A DNA stretch of 64,000 nt from Chitiniphilus purpureus (GTDB lineage: Bacteria > Pseudomonadota > Gammaproteobacteria > Burkholderiales > Chitinibacteraceae): positions 186,001 to 250,000 of the forward strand of contig NZ_CP106753.1 of the NCBI RefSeq assembly GCF_025642115.1. Direction: 5' to 3'. Within the stretch, counting starts at the first letter, position 1, and the number at the start of each line of letters is the position of its first letter. The notes beneath the pieces are model-generated. The model saw nothing but the letters and a program-made list of their open reading frames with translations, was not told the DNA's origin and searched no databases. This document shows positions 28,887-38,270 of this stretch, piece by piece. The position numbers and the translations under genes are program-made.

Positions 28887-30367
28887 CTTTCTTTCCTTGC
28901 CAGTACGGCGCGCGCCGCTTCGACATCGTCGAAGGGATGCCTGACGCCGTTGATTTCCTGATAGTTCTCGTGCCCCTTGCCGGCGATCAGCACTACATCG
29001 CCCGGCTGCGCAAGCTCGATGGTGTGGGCGATCGCCTCGCCGCGGTCCGATTCGACCGAGTAGTCGGCATCGCCGCTGCCGGTGGCCCCTTCCACGCCGG
29101 CCACGATGTCGTCGATGATCTGTTGCGGGCTTTCGCTGCGCGGGTTGTCGCTGGTGATCACCACCGTGTCGGCCAGATCGCAGGCGACCTTGCCCATCAG
29201 CGGGCGCTTGCCGCGGTCACGGTCGCCACCGCAGCCGAATACGCAGAACAGCCGGCCGCCGCCGGCCATCGCCTCGCGCAAGGTGGACAGCGTCTTTTCC
29301 AGTGCATCGGGCGTGTGGGCGTAGTCGACCACGACCAGTGGCTGCCGGGGCCCACCCCCGAGCCGTTGCATGCGCCCCGGTGCCGCCGCCACCTTGGACA
29401 GCGCCTGGGCAGCGGTCGCCAGCGGCACGTCGATCGCCAGCAGCGCGGCCAGGCAGGCGAGCAGGTTGTAGGCGTTGAAGCGGCCCACCAGCGACGAATG
29501 CAGCACGGTCGCGCCCATCGGTGTGGTCACTGCCAGCCGCAGCCCGGCCAGCGAGGCGTCGAGGCGTTGGGCGCGCACGTCACCGGCCTGCAGGCCATAG
29601 CTGAGTACGCGCGGCGCGGTGGTCTCGCGCAGCAGCTGGGCGCCGAACAGGTCGTCGGCGTTGATCACCGCCGCCTGCAATCCTTCCCAGACGAACAGCC
29701 GCGCCTTTTCGGCGCCATAGGCTTCGAGCGTGCCGTGGTAATCCAGGTGATCGCGCGTCAGGTTGGTGAAGATCGCCACGTCGAACGCCACCCCGTGGGT
29801 GCGCGCCTGGGCCAGTCCGTGCGACGACACTTCCATTGCCACCGTGCCGACCCCGGTGTCGCGAAAGCCGGCCAGCCAGCCTTGCAGCGCCACCGGATCG
29901 AGCGTGGTGTGGCTGGAGGGCAGCAACGACGGATAGATGCCGTTGCCCAGCGTGCCGAGCACCCCGACCTTGCGCTCCAGCCCGGTCAGCGCCTGCGCCA
30001 GCCAGTTGGCGATCGAGGTCTTGCCGTTGGTGCCGGTCACACCGAGCACGGTCATTTCGGCGGACGGATCGCCCATCAGCCGCGCGGCGACGATGCCAGC
30101 CTGGGCGCGCAGCTGCGCAATGGGGAGGTTGGGCACCGCCCACGCCGGATTCCAGTCGTATCCTTCGGCCTCCCAGACCACGGCGCCGGCACCGTTGGCG
30201 ATGGCCGCCCCGATATGGTCGCGGCCGTCGGCCTCTTCACCCTGGAACGCGAGGAACACGTCGCCGCGCTTCACCTTGCGGCTGTCGGACACCACGTGGC
30301 GCCCTGCGGCCAGCAGATCGAGTGCGGCCAGATCGAGCGCGGGCAGGGGCCAGTTCGCAGGCTTCAT
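28883..30367 (-). CDS. murE: UDP-MurNAc-L-Ala-D-Glu:meso-diaminopimelate ligase MurE
   Basis: 494 aa. It carries SDSRKVKRGDVFLAFQG, P-loop VTGTNGKTSIANW, MEVSSHGLAQ and the NLTRDHLDYHG block. The specificity motif DNPR (in TSDNPRSESPQ) indicates meso-diaminopimelate as the third residue. ATG at 30367 overlaps the ftsI stop as ATGA; a longer open frame upstream lacks homologous residues. Confidence 0.96.
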   Translation of the reverse strand: MKPANWPLPALDLAALDLLAAGRHVVSDSRKVKRGDVFLAFQGEEADGRDHIGAAIANGAGAVVWEAEGYDWNPAWAVPNLPIAQLRAQAGIVAARLMGDPSAEMTVLGVTGTNGKTSIANWLAQALTGLERKVGVLGTLGNGIYPSLLPSSHTTLDPVALQGWLAGFRDTGVGTVAMEVSSHGLAQARTHGVAFDVAIFTNLTRDHLDYHGTLEAYGAEKARLFVWEGLQAAVINADDLFGAQLLRETTAPRVLSYGLQAGDVRAQRLDASLAGLRLAVTTPMGATVLHSSLVGRFNAYNLLACLAALLAIDVPLATAAQALSKVAAAPGRMQRLGGGPRQPLVVVDYAHTPDALEKTLSTLREAMAGGGRLFCVFGCGGDRDRGKRPLMGKVACDLADTVVITSDNPRSESPQQIIDDIVAGVEGATGSGDADYSVESDRGEAIAHTIELAQPGDVVLIAGKGHENYQEINGVRHPFDDVEAARAVLARKER

Positions 30368-32208
30368 GTTTCCTCCGGCACTTCCGGCACGTCCTGGCCG
30401 GGCAGCAGGATGTTGTCGGTCGGCGCATCGGGCGGCACGCCCAGCATGCGCAGGCTCCCGGCCACCACATTGGCGAACGCCGGGCCGGCGACGGTGCCGC
30501 CGTAGTAGGACTCGCCGCGTGGCTCGTCGATCATCACCGCCACGATCAGACGCGGATCGGAGACCGGGGCGAAGCCGACGAAGGAGCCGACGTATTTCTT
30601 TTCCACATAACCGCCCACCGACACTTTCTTGGCGGTGCCGGTCTTGCCGGCGACGCGGTAGCCGATCACCTGGGCACGCGTGCCGGTGCCGCCCGGCTGC
30701 GTGGCCTTTTCCATCATCAGCCGCACCGTAGCCGCCACCTCCGGCGTGAACACGCGCCTGCCCGGCAACGGTGCCACCTGCCGGGTGAAGGTGACCGGGC
30801 GGATCTGGCCATCGGTGGCGAACACCTGGTAGGCACGCGCCATCTGCATCAGGCTGACCGACAGGCCGTAGCCGTAGGACATGGTGGCCTGCTCCACCGG
30901 ACGCCAGGTCTTCCAGGCGCGCAGCCGGCCGGAAGCCTCGCCGGGGAAGCCGGTACGCGGCGGCTGGCCGAAGCCGATGGCGTTGTAGTAGCGCCACAGG
31001 TATTCGCGCTCCAGCGAGAGTGCGATGCGGGTGGTACCGACGTTGGACGACTTGACCAGCACGCCTTCGACGCTGAGCGGACCATAGGCGTGCGTGTCCT
31101 TGATGGTGAAGCCGGCCATGCTGATCGCGCCGGCACCGGTATCGATCACAGTGCTGGGGGTGAACTTGCCCGATTCGAGGGCCGCGGCAACGGTGATGGG
31201 CTTCATCGTCGAGCCGGGTTCATACAGATCGGTCACCGCGCGGTTGCGCCGGCGTGCCGGATCGATGCGGGTGCGGCTGTTGGGGTTGTACGAGGGCACG
31301 TTCGCCAACGCCAGCACTTCGCCGGTGCGCGCATCGAGCACCACGATGCCACCACCCAACGCCTTGTTGGCCTCCACCGCCGCCTTCAGTTCGCGGTAGG
31401 CCAGATACTGGATGCGCCGGTCGATCGACAGCGTCAGCGTCTCACCGTCCTTGGGTGGCACGATGGTCGAGATGTCCTCGACGATATAACCGCGCCGGTC
31501 GCGGATCACGGTGCGGCTGCCGGCCTTGCCGGCCAGCATGTCCTGCCGGGTCAGCTCGAAGCCTTCCTGGCCGCGCCCGTCGATATTGGTGAAGCCGATG
31601 ATGTGCGCAGTGACCTCGCCGGCCGGGTAGTAGCGCCGGTATTCAGTCTGCGCATAGACGCCGGGCAGGTTCAGCTCCAGCACCTTGCGCGCATCCTGCG
31701 GCGCCATGTGCCGGCGCAGCCAGACGAAATCCGGCTGCACCGCCCTGCCATCGCTGCCCTTGCGGCTGGTGGCGAGGCGGCTTTGCACCACCTTGAGCGG
31801 CAGGTCGACCGCCTTGGCCAGGCGCGCCAGCTCCTCGCGCGAGACCGGCACCGGCTCCTTCTCCGAGCTGGGCTCCCAACCGGCCGGGCGCTTCTGCCCG
31901 GGTGGCAGCAGCTTGATCGAGCGTGGGCTTGCCCAGATCGACTGCACCGGCGTCGAGATCGCCAACGGTTCGCCGTTGCGGTCGGTGATCATGCCCCGGT
32001 TGGCTTCCAGCTTGAGGGTGCGGGCATAGCGCGCCTCGCCCTGCTGCTGCAGGAAGCCTTCGTTGAGCACCTGCAGATAGAAGGCGCGCGCCAGCAGGAT
32101 CGCGAACAGCAGCATCAGACCACCGACGATCAGCCAGACGCGCCAGCGCTCCAGCTTCAACTGCTGTGCATAACGCTGGCGGCTGCGGCCCGGAATGGCG
32201 GTCTGCAT
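30364..32208 (-). CDS. ftsI: Septal peptidoglycan transpeptidase FtsI (PBP3)
   Basis: 614 aa. A single membrane anchor (about residues 24-45) precedes a PBP dimerisation domain and a transpeptidase domain. The catalytic SxxK is in GSTMKP, the SxN motif in KSSNVGT and the KTG motif in AGKTGTAKK. It crosslinks septal peptidoglycan with FtsW. The ATG shares a base with the ftsL stop (TGATG). Confidence 0.96.
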   Translation of the reverse strand: MQTAIPGRSRQRYAQQLKLERWRVWLIVGGLMLLFAILLARAFYLQVLNEGFLQQQGEARYARTLKLEANRGMITDRNGEPLAISTPVQSIWASPRSIKLLPPGQKRPAGWEPSSEKEPVPVSREELARLAKAVDLPLKVVQSRLATSRKGSDGRAVQPDFVWLRRHMAPQDARKVLELNLPGVYAQTEYRRYYPAGEVTAHIIGFTNIDGRGQEGFELTRQDMLAGKAGSRTVIRDRRGYIVEDISTIVPPKDGETLTLSIDRRIQYLAYRELKAAVEANKALGGGIVVLDARTGEVLALANVPSYNPNSRTRIDPARRRNRAVTDLYEPGSTMKPITVAAALESGKFTPSTVIDTGAGAISMAGFTIKDTHAYGPLSVEGVLVKSSNVGTTRIALSLEREYLWRYYNAIGFGQPPRTGFPGEASGRLRAWKTWRPVEQATMSYGYGLSVSLMQMARAYQVFATDGQIRPVTFTRQVAPLPGRRVFTPEVAATVRLMMEKATQPGGTGTRAQVIGYRVAGKTGTAKKVSVGGYVEKKYVGSFVGFAPVSDPRLIVAVMIDEPRGESYYGGTVAGPAFANVVAGSLRMLGVPPDAPTDNILLPGQDVPEVPEET

Positions 32209-32513
32209 CAGTCCGCGCTCCCGTCGTGCCGCGGTGGCGGCACGGTCTGCCCGCGCGGCAGGATCACCTGGGTGCGCCCCGGTCCGGGCAGTTGCATCCC
32301 GAGCTTGCGCGTGGCTTCGTCCTCGATGCGCGAGTGCATGGCCCAGGTGCTTTGCTCCAGCTGCAGCTGGCCCCATTCGACATCCAGCTTGCGGGTGTGC
32401 TGGGCTTCCTTCTGCAGCTCGCTGTAGAGCTTGCGCGCCTTGTGCTGGCTGGTGACCACCGACATGGCGCACAGCAGCAACAGCCCCAGCAAAAACAGAT
32501 TGAGGCGGATCAT
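32208..32513 (-). CDS. ftsL: Cell division protein FtsL
   Basis: 101 aa bitopic protein. One transmembrane helix (about residues 4-21) is followed by a periplasmic coiled-coil-like stretch rich in Glu, Gln and Leu. It forms the FtsQLB complex. Sequence conservation is low, so the call leans on size, topology and the invariant position between rsmH and ftsI. It overlaps rsmH as ATGA. Confidence 0.88.
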   Translation of the reverse strand: MIRLNLFLLGLLLLCAMSVVTSQHKARKLYSELQKEAQHTRKLDVEWGQLQLEQSTWAMHSRIEDEATRKLGMQLPGPGRTQVILPRGQTVPPPRHDGSAD

Positions 32514-33439
32514 TGTGCCGCCTCCGTTCGTTCCGCCACCCTGAGGATTGCGCTGCGGGCGCGTGGATTGTCCGCCAGCTCCGCCGCGCCCGCCCTGATC
32601 GGCTTGCCGATCAGGCGCAATGGCGGCGGTGGGATCTCGGCCGCCCTGACCGGCAGCCGGTCGGGCAGGTCGCGCCGCGCCGCATCCTGCATGAAGCGCT
32701 TGACGATGCGGTCCTCCAGCGAATGGAACGCAATCACCGCCAACCGGCCGCCCGGCTTCAGCAGCGCCAATGCCTGCGGCAGGATCAGCGCGAGTTCTTC
32801 AAGCTCGCGATTGATGAAAATCCGTAGAGCCTGGAAGGTACGCGTCGCCGGGTCCTGCCCCGGCTCACGGGTGCGCACGACGCCTGCCACGAGCGTGGCA
32901 AGTTCCCTTGTCGTACCGATTGGGCGCTCGCCCCGACGCGCAACAATCGCTGCTGCAATCTGTTTAGCAAACCGCTCTTCGCCATAGTCACGTATCACCT
33001 CGGCAATATCCTGCTGGCTGGCGCCAGCGAGCCACTGGGCCGCCGTCGGGCCGCGCGTGGTGTCCATGCGCATATCCAGCGGCGCATCGAAACGAAAGCT
33101 GAATCCCCGTGCACCGTCATCCAACTGGGGAGACGACACGCCCAGATCGAGCAGCACACCGTCGATCGCGGTCACGCCGCGCGCGGCAAGGGCCTCGCCC
33201 AGCGCAGCGAAGCCGTCGTGGACGATCGAGAAGCGCGGATCGGTGATCCGGCCGGCCTCGGCGATGGCTGCGGGGTCCTTGTCGAACGCGACAAGGCGCC
33301 CGGCCGGCCCCAGATGCGACAGGATGAGGCGACTGTGCCCGCCGCGCCCGAAGGTGCCGTCGACATAACAGCCGTCGGAATGGATCGCCAGGGCCGCGAC
33401 GGCCTCGTGCAACAGCACGGTCTTGTGCACGAAGCTCAC
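32510..33439 (-). CDS. rsmH: 16S rRNA (cytosine-1402-N4)-methyltransferase RsmH
   Basis: 309 aa. [13 protein letters not shown] at the start, the SAM motif [22 protein letters not shown] and [10 protein letters not shown] are hallmark segments. It methylates C1402 of 16S rRNA. The start is GTG at 33439, overlapping the mraZ stop as GTGA, and gives the usual length of about 310. Confidence 0.96.
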   Translation of the reverse strand: MSFVHKTVLLHEAVAALAIHSDGCYVDGTFGRGGHSRLILSHLGPAGRLVAFDKDPAAIAEAGRITDPRFSIVHDGFAALGEALAARGVTAIDGVLLDLGVSSPQLDDGARGFSFRFDAPLDMRMDTTRGPTAAQWLAGASQQDIAEVIRDYGEERFAKQIAAAIVARRGERPIGTTRELATLVAGVVRTREPGQDPATRTFQALRIFINRELEELALILPQALALLKPGGRLAVIAFHSLEDRIVKRFMQDAARRDLPDRLPVRAAEIPPPPLRLIGKPIRAGAAELADNPRARSAILRVAERTEAAQ

Positions 33440-33873
33440 AGCGAGATGCCCTGCATCTGTGCCGCCAGTTCGGTCGGGTCGATCCCCATGACGGCCTCGT
33501 TCTGCGCCGCCCACTTGGCTTCGTCCCACAGCTCGAACTTGTTGCCCATGCCCACGAGCGCCACGCCCTTGTCCAACCGGGCGATCTGGCGCAGTCGCGG
33601 CGAGATCAGTACGCGGCCGGCGCCATCGAGCTCGACTTCTTCGGCATGGCCGACGATGAAGCGCCTGATCGGCATCTGCGCACCGGTCAGGGTGTTGAGC
33701 TGGTCGCGTACCGGCAGCCAGTCAGGCTCCGGATAGAGCAACAGACAGCCCGACGGCTCGACGGTGATCACCAGCCGGCCACCGCAACGCGCGGACAGCA
33801 ACTCCCTGTGCTTGGCCGGAATGGCCAAACGACCCTTGCTATCGAGGTTGAGAGATGCGACGCCGCTGAACAT
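33436..33873 (-). CDS. mraZ: Transcriptional regulator MraZ
   Basis: 145 aa with two tandem AbrB-like domains. It starts [24 protein letters not shown], and the second domain contains [13 protein letters not shown]. MraZ represses the dcw promoter by binding repeated TGGG sequences. The matching three-repeat operator is visible just upstream, so autoregulation is likely. ATG at 33873 is the family start; the longer frame reads through the promoter. Confidence 0.96.
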   Translation of the reverse strand: MFSGVASLNLDSKGRLAIPAKHRELLSARCGGRLVITVEPSGCLLLYPEPDWLPVRDQLNTLTGAQMPIRRFIVGHAEEVELDGAGRVLISPRLRQIARLDKGVALVGMGNKFELWDEAKWAAQNEAVMGIDPTELAAQMQGISL

Positions 33874-33909
33874 GGTCCTTGTTTCCAAGTGGGCAGGTTT
33901 TACACTTTT

Positions 33910-33934
33910 CCCCACTTTTTCCCACTGCGCCCCA
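33910..33934 (-). promoter_or_regulatory. MraZ operator: three TGGG repeats with 10-bp period
   Basis: On the minus strand TGGGG, TGGGA and TGGGG occur exactly 10 bases apart, with a degenerate fourth copy (TGTAA) next in line. This matches the known MraZ box, TGGGN repeats with 5-nt spacers. The operator starts inside the -10 hexamer and covers the presumed transcription start. Confidence 0.9.
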
Positions 33935-33962
33935 CTATAGAGCAAAAAAAACGCCCTCACAA
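33934..33962 (-). promoter_or_regulatory. dcw cluster promoter upstream of mraZ
   Basis: The -35 TTGTGA (33957-33962) and -10 TATAGT (33934-33939) are separated by exactly 17 bases on the minus strand. The -10 matches five of six consensus bases and overlaps the first MraZ repeat, so MraZ would block RNA polymerase. The spacer contains a run of eight T that also belongs to a terminator. Confidence 0.8.
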
Positions 33963-33968
33963 GGGGCG
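33943..33968 (-). terminator. Intrinsic terminator just upstream of the dcw promoter
   Basis: Minus strand: a 6-bp stem ACGCCC/GGGCGT with a 7-base loop, followed directly by eight T. The T-run points towards mraZ, so it stops minus-strand transcripts arriving from beyond 33968. The dcw -35 hexamer lies within the loop. Confidence 0.8.
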
Positions 33969-34461
33969 TCAACCGACATTTCCGTTTTGATACAATCACT
34001 TATCGCAATTCGTTTATGCAAAGCGACTGCTTCACAAAACGGTGCAAAATGAAGCGACAATATCGCAATCTTAAAGTGCTACTTTAGGTTGGCACGCCAC
34101 CTTTGGCTGAGCCGTCCCACCACCACATCGATGCCCGATCCATTGCGCGTAAGCAATACTGCACACCGCCCGCCAGCCGCTGCCACGGCAACCGTGCCAG
34201 CTTGCATCCCTGCAGGTTGCCAGCAACCGGCTGGGGTGCCTTCCGATGATGCCAGGGGCTGCATTCAGCACGACGCAATTGCGCCGGACCGAATCGGGCC
34301 GACCATGACCCGGAGCAGCCACCGGCGTTTTCCAAGGAGCACGGCACGGTGACGTGTCCTTTTCCGACCCCGTCCTCGGGCCATGCACAACCAGCGTGCC
34401 GCGTAGTGCACCCGGCCCATCCCGATACCGCCATCGGACCATATGGAACAGGCGCCAGATC
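33969..34461. other. Long intergenic region upstream of the dcw cluster
   Basis: About 490 bases with no gene I can support. The first 110 bases are AT-rich, with direct repeats (TATCGCAAT at 34001 and 34061; AGCGAC at 34022 and 34053) and a short hairpin AAAGT-GCT-ACTTT near 34073. The rest is GC-rich with overlapping spurious frames on the minus strand. Promoter and binding-site functions are possible. Confidence 0.5.
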
Positions 34462-34635
34462 ATGAAACTGCTGCGCGTCCTGTTCTATCTGTTTTTGGGC
34501 TGGATCGCATTGCGCTGGCTGCTGCAGTGTTTCCATCCACAACTGGGCCAACGGCTGGACCATACGATGCGGATTGCTGCGGTGGTGCTGGTGCTGGTCG
34601 CCTCCGTGACACTGCTGGGACAATGGTTGGCATGA
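34462..34635 (+). CDS. Small two-helix membrane protein
   Basis: 57 aa starting MKLLRVLFYLFLGWIALRW. Two hydrophobic helices (about residues 4-22 and 36-55) are separated by a short polar segment. The composition and start look like a genuine small inner-membrane protein, but there is no strong Shine-Dalgarno sequence or coupled neighbour. The function is unknown. Confidence 0.5.
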   Translation: MKLLRVLFYLFLGWIALRWLLQCFHPQLGQRLDHTMRIAAVVLVLVASVTLLGQWLA

Positions 34636-34852
34636 CAAGGCGCAAGGCCGGTGCGCGCAGCCGTTGCCGGGCCTGGACTAAGGCATTTCCCGCATGCCCC
34701 CCACGCTTGGCTTTCGCCATCATCGCGGCTAACGTAGCAGACTGCGCAGTGACAGTTGACCGCCACGGGCATGAAAAAAACGGCGCAGCTTTCACAAGCG
34801 CTGCCTTTACGGTAAAACAAAGCCATGACAGGGTGATCAGGGGGCAAGGACG

Positions 34853-35359
34853 ATGCTGGACGTGGTATTCCGCAAGACGGACCAGGGCTCGGAAGAAGTA
34901 CGGACCCGTGGGCATGGACTTTCTCCCAAGCTACGTCAGCTGCTGATCATGATCGACGGCAAGACTGCGGTCGGCCAGCTGCCGCTGCAACTGCCGCAGA
35001 AGGAGCTGGTCCATCGGCTGATGGAGCTTGAATGGGACGGCTTCATCGAACGGATCGGCGGTGTCGCCGCCGGCAGCAACGCCACCGCCCCCAGCGCGCC
35101 GGCGCCGGCTGCGTTCACGGTGGAGCGCAATGCCATCAGCGCCGCCCAGGCGGCCCGGGTGCGCACCATCCTCTACATGAGCAATCAGAACCAGCTCGCC
35201 GGGGCGCTTGACGATCTGCTGCTGCAGTTGGAAGGGGTGGTCGACAAGAAGGTGCTGGAAGCCGGGATCACCCGCTGGCAACAGTTGATGCACCAGCGCG
35301 GCCACGACGCCATCATGCAGACCTATCTTGCGCAGATCCGGGCCGCGCTCAAGGATTGA
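34853..35359 (+). CDS. Hypothetical protein with winged-helix-like N-terminus
   Basis: 168 aa. The first 70 residues (KLRQLLIMIDGKTAVGQL, then VHRLMELEWDGFIERI) have the pattern of a winged-helix or MarR-like fold used in several uncharacterised betaproteobacterial proteins. A proline/alanine linker follows, then a helical C-terminal half. An AAGGA Shine-Dalgarno stands 5 nt before the ATG. It converges on the GTPase gene. No function is assigned. Confidence 0.75.
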   Translation: MLDVVFRKTDQGSEEVRTRGHGLSPKLRQLLIMIDGKTAVGQLPLQLPQKELVHRLMELEWDGFIERIGGVAAGSNATAPSAPAPAAFTVERNAISAAQAARVRTILYMSNQNQLAGALDDLLLQLEGVVDKKVLEAGITRWQQLMHQRGHDAIMQTYLAQIRAALKD

Positions 35360-35398
35360 GCAGGGCCTGCCTGCGACGGTCGCGCAGCCGCAGCGCCC

Positions 35399-36445
35399 CT
35401 AGCCCAGCCGCGCATCAAGCAGCATCGCCTCCAACGCCGCCCAATCGGGCGGCGTTGCGCTTTGCACGATCACTTCGAAACGGTTGTCGCGCCGGTACGC
35501 CGAGACCGCGGCGGCCGGCATGCCGTCGACCCAGTCGAACCGATACCAGTCGCGTTCGGTCTGGAACACGCCCTTGGCCCTGACCAGCCCGGCGAGGCCC
35601 AGTTGTTGCGGGTCGTTGAACACCTCGAACAATTCAGCCAACCGCTGCGAGCCGAACATCTGCGTCGCAGCGAACACCCAGCCACAGCTGTGTGAGTCAA
35701 GGCTGCTCTGCGTACGGCGTCGTGCCTCGGGCAGCCCGCCGTCTGTGGCAGGCGCGCCGGTCGGCCGGCGTCGTACCGGCGCCAGTCCATGCGCGGGCGG
35801 ACGCACCACCGGCGCCGACCAGCGCTGCAGATCCATCCGCAGATCAAGCAGCGCGGCGTCGAATACACCGCCGCGTGTTTGCACCACAGCCAGCTTCTCG
35901 GGAAACATGGCGCCCGCCATGGCGCCTGCGCGATCGATCTGCCCGGTGTCGGCAAGGTCGGTCTTGTTGATCACCAGCACATCCGCAAGCTCGAGCTGAT
36001 CGCGCCAGGTGTCGTGACTGGTGTAGCGCGGATCATCCACATGGCGCGGGTCAAGCAGGGTGACCACGGCACGCGGCTCGAAGCTTGCCGCCATCAGGGG
36101 CTCGCGCAGCAGATCGACGATGCCGGCCGGATGCCCCAGGCCCGAGGGCTCGATCAGGATGCGATCGGGCCGGCGCGCGCGGACCAGCCGCGTCAGCGCT
36201 GTGCGCAGCATCGGGCTGGTGGTGCAGCAGATGCAGCCGCCCGGCACTTCGGCCACCTCCAACTCGCCCCCTACCGCGGACAACGTCGCGCCATCGATGC
36301 CGACCTCGCCGAATTCATTGACCACCACAGCCCAGTACTGGTCGGCCGGCTTGCGCGCCAGCAACCCGGTCAGGGCCGTGGTCTTGCCCACGCCGAGAAA
36401 TCCGGTGACGAGATTGACGGGAATGGGCGAAAGCGCAGAACTCAT
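35399..36445 (-). CDS. COG0523 GTPase (CobW/YjiA-type metal chaperone)
   Basis: 348 aa G3E GTPase. It has P-loop GFLGVGKTTAL, the metal-binding CxCC motif in GGCICCTTSP, the segment ILIEPSGLGHP and guanine specificity NKTD. A C-terminal CobW domain follows a linker rich in Arg and Pro (about residues 205-245). Such proteins deliver zinc or other metals to target enzymes. ATG at 36445 is chosen to begin right before the P-loop strand. No zinc-regulated neighbour or Zur site was recognised. Confidence 0.88.
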   Translation of the reverse strand: MSSALSPIPVNLVTGFLGVGKTTALTGLLARKPADQYWAVVVNEFGEVGIDGATLSAVGGELEVAEVPGGCICCTTSPMLRTALTRLVRARRPDRILIEPSGLGHPAGIVDLLREPLMAASFEPRAVVTLLDPRHVDDPRYTSHDTWRDQLELADVLVINKTDLADTGQIDRAGAMAGAMFPEKLAVVQTRGGVFDAALLDLRMDLQRWSAPVVRPPAHGLAPVRRRPTGAPATDGGLPEARRRTQSSLDSHSCGWVFAATQMFGSQRLAELFEVFNDPQQLGLAGLVRAKGVFQTERDWYRFDWVDGMPAAAVSAYRRDNRFEVIVQSATPPDWAALEAMLLDARLG

Positions 36446-36579
36446 ATGGAATCCGAAAACGTGGAACATCCTGCAAGCCGGACCGGACAGCATCTGACCG
36501 CGGAACGCGATGCCTGGCAGCCTTGCACTGCCAACCATCGATGGCGGTGCGAAGGGCACGCAGGGCGGGAACAGCGCCG

Positions 36580-37206
36580 CTATGCCGTCGGCGCCGCCTT
36601 GTGCGGACGTCGGCTGGCTTCGTCGGTATGCAGTTTCTGCATCGCACCGCCCAGTTCACCCGCCAGCATCAGCGGCAGCACCGCATGGGCACGAAGCAAC
36701 GTATCGTCGATCAGCGCCTGCTCTTCCTTGCGCGGCGGCTTCAGTACATAGCCCGCCACCATCGCCCGGTCGCCCGGGTGGCCGATTCCGATGCGCAGGC
36801 GCCAGAAATCCGGCGTGGACAGGTGGGCCTGGATATCCTTCAGCCCGTTGTGCCCGCCGTTGCCGCCACCTTGCTTGAGCTTGATCTGCCCGGGCGGCAG
36901 GTCCAGTTCGTCATGTACCACCAGGATCTCTCGCGGCAGGATGCGATAGAACTGCGCCAGCGCCACGACCGCAAGCCCGCTGCGGTTCATGAAGGTCTGT
37001 GGCTGCAGCAGCCACACTTCGTGCCCTGCCAACCGGGCGCGCCCGACAAGGCCATGGAACTTCGCGTCATGGCGCAGCGAGGTGCCGGCATCGCGCGCCA
37101 ACTGGTCCACCCACCAGAACCCTGCATTGTGGCGGGTGGCCGTGTATTCGGCACCGGGATTGCCCAGACCGACGACAAGCTTGATAGGGAAATATGCTGC
37201 AGTCAT
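36580..37206 (-). CDS. pth: Peptidyl-tRNA hydrolase
   Basis: 208 aa. [13 protein letters not shown] is at the start, the catalytic histidine is in TRHNAGF, and the tRNA-binding Asn in TFMNRSG. The catalytic Asp is in VVHDELD, and [12 protein letters not shown] follows. It frees tRNA from peptidyl-tRNA that drops off ribosomes. ATG at 37206 fits the usual length of about 195-210. It is divergent from the cold-shock gene. Confidence 0.96.
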   Translation of the reverse strand: MTAAYFPIKLVVGLGNPGAEYTATRHNAGFWWVDQLARDAGTSLRHDAKFHGLVGRARLAGHEVWLLQPQTFMNRSGLAVVALAQFYRILPREILVVHDELDLPPGQIKLKQGGGNGGHNGLKDIQAHLSTPDFWRLRIGIGHPGDRAMVAGYVLKPPRKEEQALIDDTLLRAHAVLPLMLAGELGGAMQKLHTDEASRRPHKAAPTA

Positions 37207-37235
37207 CGGGCCCGCCGGAAGTCTTTGATCCACGC

Positions 37236-37241
37236 ATTCTA
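37236..37241 (-). promoter_or_regulatory. Candidate -10 box for pth
   Basis: Minus-strand TAGAAT followed by GCG, 30 bases before the pth ATG. It is identical to the hexamer upstream of lpxC. The -35 is not clear. Confidence 0.4.
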
Positions 37242-37372
37242 CCTGCGATGCAAAAAACGATGGACACCGCAAAAAAATGCGGGTAGCGTGTCCGTCGCAG
37301 TCGCATCAAAGCATGTATTCGAGCAGTTCTCCGCCCGATTGGTGGCGCCCAGTTGCTTCCCGGCTACGTTTC

Positions 37373-37400
37373 TTGATCGTTTGCAGGACCAGGGCATAAC
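37373..37400 (+). promoter_or_regulatory. Candidate promoter for the cold-shock gene
   Basis: TTGATC (37373-37378) and CATAAC (37395-37400) are 16 bases apart, each with four of six consensus bases. The implied leader is only about 35-40 nt, shorter than the long leaders of cold-induced csp genes. Confidence 0.4.
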
Positions 37401-37443
37401 TGCCCGAATTTTTTACATTTTTCAGTTTTAGAAGGAACGTAGC

Positions 37444-37647
37444 ATGGCTACCGGTACCGTCAAGTGGTTCAACGACTCCAAGGGCTTTGGCTTCATCACC
37501 CCCGATGATGGCAGCCAGGATCTGTTCGCGCATTTCTCCGAAATCCAAGGCAACGGCTTCAAGAGCCTGCAAGAGAACCAGCGCGTCGAGTTCGAGGTCA
37601 AGCAAGGCCCCAAGGGCCTGCAGGCCGCAGCGATCCGCAAGGCCTAA
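37444..37647 (+). CDS. Cold-shock domain protein (CspA family)
   Basis: 67 aa single cold-shock domain. [15 protein letters not shown] includes RNP1 and DLFAHFSEI is RNP2. It binds single-stranded RNA and DNA as a chaperone. An AAGGAA Shine-Dalgarno lies before the ATG. A strong hairpin terminator follows at 37662. The short leader suggests it may not be cold-induced like E. coli cspA. Confidence 0.95.
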   Translation: MATGTVKWFNDSKGFGFITPDDGSQDLFAHFSEIQGNGFKSLQENQRVEFEVKQGPKGLQAAAIRKA

Positions 37648-37661
37648 TCGCCTTTGCAGTC

Positions 37662-37692
37662 AAAAAAACCGCGGCTTGCCGCGGTTTTTTTT
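37662..37692. terminator. Bidirectional intrinsic terminator
   Basis: The stem CCGCGGC/GCCGCGG with a 2-base TT loop is flanked by seven A on the left and eight T on the right. It can end both the cold-shock gene (plus) and def (minus), which converge here. Confidence 0.93.
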
Positions 37693-37698
37693 ATGCCC

Positions 37699-38223
37699 TC
37701 AGCTGCCGCGCTCCGGAAACAGCACCTCGGTATAACCGAGCTTGTGCAGGTCGCGGATATGGAACGGATAGAGCACGCCGTTCAAGTGATCGCACTCATG
37801 CTGTACCACCCGGGCATGGAAGCCATCGACAGTGCGGTCGATCGCCTTGCCGTATGGATCGAATCCGGTATATCGCAGCTGCGTATGCCGGGGCACCAGT
37901 CCCCGCAGCCCCGGCACGGACAGGCAGCCTTCCCAGCCTTCCTCGATCTGATCGGAGAGCGGGGTCAGCACTGGGTTGATCAGCACCGTTTCGGGCACCG
38001 GCGGCGCGTCGGGATAACGCGGGCTCGTCTGGAAGCCGAAGATCACCACCTGCAGCCCGACGCCGATCTGCGGCGCGGCGATGCCGACCCCGCCTTGCGC
38101 ATGCATTGTGTCGAACAGATCCTCGACCAATGCGTGCAGCTGCGGCGTATCGAACGCCCCGACCGGCCTGGCAAGCTCATACAGCCTGGGATCTCCCATC
38201 TTCAGCACGGCACGTACCGGCAT
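37699..38223 (-). CDS. def: Peptide deformylase
   Basis: 174 aa metalloprotease that removes the formyl group from new proteins. The three family motifs are present: [18 protein letters not shown] (metal Cys) and QHECDHLNG (HExxH). An AAGGAG Shine-Dalgarno sits 7 nt before the ATG at 38223, which fixes the start over a longer frame. It is divergent from the response regulator gene. Confidence 0.96.
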   Translation of the reverse strand: MPVRAVLKMGDPRLYELARPVGAFDTPQLHALVEDLFDTMHAQGGVGIAAPQIGVGLQVVIFGFQTSPRYPDAPPVPETVLINPVLTPLSDQIEEGWEGCLSVPGLRGLVPRHTQLRYTGFDPYGKAIDRTVDGFHARVVQHECDHLNGVLYPFHIRDLHKLGYTEVLFPERGS

Positions 38224-38270
38224 GGTGGCTCCTTGCTCAAAATAAGGCGCGACGGACGGAGAGGGTGTCT

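Noticed and set aside
34084..34638. 184-codon open frame on the minus strand opposite the small membrane protein
   Set aside because: Composition is rich in His, Gln and Trp with no family resemblance, and it overlaps a more plausible plus-strand membrane protein. It is likely a GC-driven shadow frame.
37207..37443. Long cold-shock leader before the csp gene
   Set aside because: A plausible promoter lies only about 45 bases before the start, and no cold-box-like element was recognised.
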